A program made the translations under genes and the position numbers. Under the pieces are notes generated by a model. It saw only the letters and a list, made by a program, of their open reading frames with translations. It was not told the origin of the DNA and made no database searches. A stretch of 64,000 nt of DNA, from assembly GCA_902618945.1 (NCBI GenBank), contig CACNCK010000002.1, positions 107,238 to 171,237 on the forward strand. Direction: 5' to 3'. Origin of the DNA: an uncultured SAR86 cluster bacterium (lineage in GTDB: Bacteria > Pseudomonadota > Gammaproteobacteria > Magnimaribacterales > Magnimaribacteraceae). Shown in pieces: positions 60,459-64,000 of the stretch (the stretch's first letter is position 1; every line of letters starts with the position of its first letter).

Positions 60459-61043
60459 ATGTGCGGAAGATTCACACTTAGAAACTTAGATGATCTCAAG
60501 ACCAGGTATGGAGAAACGGATTTTAGACCTAGTTATAATGTTGCTCCTGGTCAAAAAATATTAGCTCTTACCGATAAATTCCAAACAATGGAATGGGGCT
60601 TCTCGCCTTATTGGGCTGAAAAGCCATTCAATTTGATAAATGCAAGAATAGAAACTCTATTTGAGAAACCATCTTTTACTAATTCCAATAGATGTCTTAT
60701 CCCCTCAGATGGTTGGTATGAGTGGAAGCTAGAAGACGAAGTCAAAACACCATATTTTCATCATCTAAATGGAGATATCTTTTTCTTTGGTGGAGTCTTT
60801 GGAGGATACAGAGGGAAGGTGGGATGCGCTATAGTCACTAAAGATGCAGTTGAGTCTTTAAAAAATATTCATCAGAGAATGCCTTTGATTATTTCAAGAC
60901 AACACTTTCAAGATTGGTTAAACGGAGACAATATTGACTGTTCAGATATCTTTTCTTCAAAAGCAATCAAAACTCATCCTGTTTCGACACATGTAAATAA
61001 TCCATTCAGTGATGATCCCAAGTGTGTATTTCCCGTAAGCTAG
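60459..61043 (+). CDS. SRAP (YedK/HMCES) abasic-site shield protein
   Basis: A 194-residue SOS-response-associated peptidase-fold protein. The catalytic Cys2 is exposed after Met removal (MCGRFTLRN). Other conserved residues are in YNVAPGQ, NARIETLFEKPSF, GWYEWK and HPVSTHVNNP. SRAP proteins crosslink to abasic sites in single-stranded DNA to protect them. No obvious LexA box is seen upstream. Confidence 0.93.
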   Translation: MCGRFTLRNLDDLKTRYGETDFRPSYNVAPGQKILALTDKFQTMEWGFSPYWAEKPFNLINARIETLFEKPSFTNSNRCLIPSDGWYEWKLEDEVKTPYFHHLNGDIFFFGGVFGGYRGKVGCAIVTKDAVESLKNIHQRMPLIISRQHFQDWLNGDNIDCSDIFSSKAIKTHPVSTHVNNPFSDDPKCVFPVS

Positions 61044-61189
61044 TTATATTTAATATTTTGCCTTATTGAATTTTCATAAATTTTAAATAAAAGTTTCTTA
61101 ATATTTATATTTTAGAAACCTGTTTGTAACTTAATACACAGAACCGACAATAAAAATATTTAACATAGTTTTCTTTTAAAGGAGACGTA

Positions 61190-63703
61190 ATGAAAAGGAA
61201 TTCACTATTAGTTTTTTTAACATTCTTCCAACTTATTTTTTTTAATTACCTCAATGCAGAGGATTCAGAAGAGATACTAGAAGAAATTGTAATTGTTGGA
61301 AAGCCAATAAAAACCAGTCAGATGGAGTCAATACAAGCTAAAAAAATCTCAGATAATATAGTGGAAGTAATCTCCTCAGATGATATCGGTCGTTTTCCTG
61401 ATCAAAATATTGCAGATGCTCTTGGGCGAGTACCTGGAGTCTCTATTGAGCGAGATCAAGGCAGATCAAGATTTCTTAATTTTAGAGGAGCACCTCCTCG
61501 TTATACAGCCATAGCTTTTGATGGTATTGACATTCCAGGTACAGAAAATGGAAGAATTCCTAGATTTGATGCTTATCCTGCAGTTGTAACATCGCAAATT
61601 TTTGCTAACAAAGCAATTACTCCGGATATGACTGGAGAAGCTGTCTCTGGTTATATTGATATTAAAACTTTTTCACCTTCTGACATAGAAGGTTTTTCAG
61701 CTGCATTCGATTATGGTCGGGGAGAACAAGATTTAGGAGATGGAGATACTGAAAGAGAAAATTTACGTATTTCTTTCTCCAATGAAAAGTTTGGAATATT
61801 GCTATACAACTCTAGTGCCTATAACGAGCAAATCACAACGAACCTTGACGATATGGATTTTACGCTTACTGATTCTGGATACACTCCTACATCAAGCGGT
61901 AGTCTTGGAATTAGATTTAATAACTATTTGGTAGATTATGAAAATAAGGCAAATGGCGGCTCACTTGAGTATTATTTCGATGATGGAAACAAACTATTCC
62001 TTAGATCAATCAGAACAGAATTCGAGGAAAGCCAACAGAGAAATTCTTGGTATTTAAATTTCGGAAGAGGCGCTGATGCAGCTGGTACAGAGCTTACGCC
62101 AGGTACAGGCACTAGTTTAGCTTTAGTGTTTCGATTAGTAGAGGATGGTACTTATGATAATTCTACTGAGATTGACACTTTAGGATTGGACTGGTCTATA
62201 GGGGATTGGATGTTGGACGCAAGATATAGCCAAATTTCAATGCAATCAAAGTACTGGCTACCAATCCCTTACGGAGCTGGATCAACAGTTGCATCTTACG
62301 ATGTTACTAATCCTTTTGACCCTAGATTTACCTTGACTGAACCATTGAGTTCACTTGAGATTGATGCAATTTTCATTTTCAACATCTATGGTGAAAGAGA
62401 GACTGACAATGATCAATTTAAATTTGATTTAGAGAGAGTCAATAATGCGGGGGTATTTAAAACAGGTTATAAATATGATGTTAGAGATGCTTTGGGAGGG
62501 AATGCAAATGATTTAGATTTCGTATCTGCAGCAGCAGTAGATACATCTTCATATGACCAACCTACAAATCTCTGGATACATGGTGATCAAAGAAATGATA
62601 TCGGAGGTTTTTATACAGACAATAAAGGGCTAAAAAAAGCTCTGATTGATGCAGGCCTCAAACGACCTGGCATAGCTGATTTACCTTCCAATCTTCTAGA
62701 AACCATAGAGGAAACCATGCACAGTGTTTATGCAATGCAAACCATAGATACAGATTATGGAAATATTATTTTTGGCGCTAGATATGAAGATACTGAGTTT
62801 GAAACTTCTGGATCAAGATTAGATGCTGAAGGGAATATGGTCCCTCAAATTCTTACTAAATCTTATTCAAATTTTTTACCTAGTTTTCATTTAAACTACA
62901 ACTTAGATGACGACAGAAAATTACGCCTTTCGGCTACTACTGGTGTCAGCAGACCAACTTATACGGAAGCAAGGGCTTCAGCTACTATTGATCCAACAAC
63001 TAGATCTATAAGTGGAGGTAATCCTGGTTTAGATCCTGAAGAGTCTTGGGGGCTTGATACTGCTTATGAGTGGTATTTCTCAGAAGCAAGTATTTTTGCA
63101 GTAAACATTTTTTATAGAGAAATAGATAATGTCATCGTAGATTCTAATTCAACCGTTGATGGCTCGTTGTATTCCGATGTGGCTCCACAAGGAGAATCAT
63201 GGACTTTGAGCGGAAGCGATAACGGAAGCGATGGAGAATTGAAGGGATTTGAAATAAATCTCATTGATCGTTTTGATAGATTCTTAGAAGGTTTTTTCTC
63301 AGGTTTTGGTTATGAATTTAATTTAGCCTCTGTCGATTCAAGTTTTACTGCTCCAAATGGTGTGAGTTACGATTTACCGGGTACATCAGATATTACTTAC
63401 AACGCATCTGTTTTCTATGAAGATTATGGTTTATCTGCAAGATTAGCTTTCAGATATCGAGATGGGTGGTTAGATTCCACAGAGTCTGATGTTATTGGTA
63501 GTGCTTATTATTGGGAAGAGCAAGAAAGACTGGAATTATCATTGAGGTATGACCTTGAAGAAATTTTAGGTTACAAGGCAATTGTCTATGCTGACTTTAA
63601 TAATTTAACTGACTTTGTTGATATTAGAAATTTAGGCGATCTGCCAAATCAAGTTGAAAGTTATGGCTCAAGATATGTCCTAGGCTTTAAGGTAAACCTC
63701 TAA
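61190..63703 (+). CDS. TonB-dependent outer membrane receptor
   Basis: An 837-residue receptor with a signal peptide (MKRNSLLVFLTFFQLIFFNYLNA) and TonB box EEIVIVG. The plug includes RFPDQNIADALGRVPGVSIERDQGRSRFLNFRG. The C-terminus SRYVLGFKVNL ends the barrel. The pattern resembles the carbohydrate or organic-substrate receptors often found in marine gammaproteobacteria (FPDQNIADAL). AAAGGAG precedes the ATG. No TGTCAC motif is seen in the 146-nt upstream gap, so it is probably not in the Pho group. Substrate unknown. Confidence 0.92.
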   Translation: MKRNSLLVFLTFFQLIFFNYLNAEDSEEILEEIVIVGKPIKTSQMESIQAKKISDNIVEVISSDDIGRFPDQNIADALGRVPGVSIERDQGRSRFLNFRGAPPRYTAIAFDGIDIPGTENGRIPRFDAYPAVVTSQIFANKAITPDMTGEAVSGYIDIKTFSPSDIEGFSAAFDYGRGEQDLGDGDTERENLRISFSNEKFGILLYNSSAYNEQITTNLDDMDFTLTDSGYTPTSSGSLGIRFNNYLVDYENKANGGSLEYYFDDGNKLFLRSIRTEFEESQQRNSWYLNFGRGADAAGTELTPGTGTSLALVFRLVEDGTYDNSTEIDTLGLDWSIGDWMLDARYSQISMQSKYWLPIPYGAGSTVASYDVTNPFDPRFTLTEPLSSLEIDAIFIFNIYGERETDNDQFKFDLERVNNAGVFKTGYKYDVRDALGGNANDLDFVSAAAVDTSSYDQPTNLWIHGDQRNDIGGFYTDNKGLKKALIDAGLKRPGIADLPSNLLETIEETMHSVYAMQTIDTDYGNIIFGARYEDTEFETSGSRLDAEGNMVPQILTKSYSNFLPSFHLNYNLDDDRKLRLSATTGVSRPTYTEARASATIDPTTRSISGGNPGLDPEESWGLDTAYEWYFSEASIFAVNIFYREIDNVIVDSNSTVDGSLYSDVAPQGESWTLSGSDNGSDGELKGFEINLIDRFDRFLEGFFSGFGYEFNLASVDSSFTAPNGVSYDLPGTSDITYNASVFYEDYGLSARLAFRYRDGWLDSTESDVIGSAYYWEEQERLELSLRYDLEEILGYKAIVYADFNNLTDFVDIRNLGDLPNQVESYGSRYVLGFKVNL

Positions 63704-63764
63704 TCAAATAACCTTTACTAATGTTATAAATCAAGTAACTATATAGCCTGCGTAAAGTGCGGGA

Positions 63765-64000
63765 ATGAATAAAACATTAATCAAGAAACTTTTGGCCGAA
63801 TTTGTAGGAACATGCTTCCTAGTAATGATTGTCGTTGGTTCTGGGATAATGGCTCAGGGCTTATCAACTGATCAGTTAAGTATTCTTCTGGCAAATACCA
63901 TAGCAACTGGAGCAGGACTGACTGCATTAATTTGGATATTCATCTCAATTTCAGGAGCTCACTTCAATCCTGCGGTTAGTTTAATAATGCTTTTAAACAA
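63765..64000 (+). CDS. aquaporin/MIP family channel, 5' part only
   Basis: An open frame from ATG 63765 to the window end (78 codons), missing from the ORF track because it has no stop. The translation begins MNKTLIKKLLAEFVGTCFLV and contains the first NPA box in SGAHFNPAVSLIMLL, diagnostic of the MIP family. It is a water or small-solute channel; which one cannot be told from this part. Confidence 0.93.
   Translation, partial: MNKTLIKKLLAEFVGTCFLVMIVVGSGIMAQGLSTDQLSILLANTIATGAGLTALIWIFISISGAHFNPAVSLIMLLN

Noticed and set aside
1-64000. CRISPR array, insertion sequence, prophage or integron
   Set aside because: No regularly spaced repeats, transposase, integrase or phage structural motif was recognised on either strand; codon use and gene density look uniform.

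Overview
This window looks like a piece of an AT-rich, tightly packed marine gammaproteobacterial genome. My best guess is a SAR86-like lineage. The reasons are very short intergenic gaps, many one-base and four-base gene overlaps, several short-chain dehydrogenases, crotonases and TonB-dependent receptors, gammaproteobacterial housekeeping genes (long-form queF, slyX, csrA next to tRNA-Arg) and a PlcP/Agt lipid-remodelling pair. The taxonomic call is inference; no ribosomal RNA or marker tree is available here.

Layout. 0-5.6 kb: the tail of a PQQ sugar dehydrogenase, a MoxR ATPase/VWA pair, a YadGH-like ABC exporter, queF and slyX. 5.6-14.4 kb: three tRNAs (Ser-GGA, Arg-ACG, Gly-TCC), each followed within 12-26 nt by a same-strand protein gene; a RimB-RimK fusion; csrA, which is too short for the ORF track; phosphatidylcholine synthase; and a protein with two 2-oxoglutarate oxygenase domains. 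14.4-26.2 kb: a duplicated DUF2061-type membrane protein, an MBL hydrolase, an MFS transporter, a winged-helix regulator, and a minus-strand operon of M3 peptidase, DUF3445 (heme N-demethylase family), GH13 glucosidase, serine hydrolase and SDR. 26.2-29.6 kb: an NTP/NDP-exchange-type transporter, Rieske ferredoxin, crotonase, lipoprotein and cytochrome b561. 29.6-34.3 kb: a putative aromatic catabolic operon (FAD hydroxylase, GST, SDR, VOC protein, FAH hydrolase). 35.2-44.8 kb: haloalkane dehalogenase, amidase, SDRs, acyl-CoA ligase, crotonases and a DUF3604 protein.

The most striking part is 46.9-60.4 kb, which reads as one phosphate-starvation island. It has a secreted protein of unknown function behind two opposed Pho-box-like elements. 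Next comes an operon for lipid replacement (PlcP-type phospholipase C, Agt glycosyltransferase, UDP-glucose dehydrogenase, a cytidylyltransferase), then PhoB-PhoR. Convergent to these are a Ppx/GppA phosphatase and PPK2, followed by a PiT phosphate transporter, a TonB-dependent receptor and a beta-propeller phytase. TGTCAC half-sites recur in the promoters. Together these genes would let the cell sense low phosphate, strip phosphate from phospholipids and replace them with (glucurono)glycolipids, manage polyphosphate, and import and hydrolyse phytate-like compounds. The phosphatidylcholine synthase at 9.7 kb could supply one of the phospholipids that PlcP degrades.

The window ends with an SRAP protein, a second TonB-dependent receptor and the start of an aquaporin. 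I saw no insertion sequences, prophage, CRISPR array, rRNA or clear pseudogene, and no gene-free stretch longer than about 160 bases.
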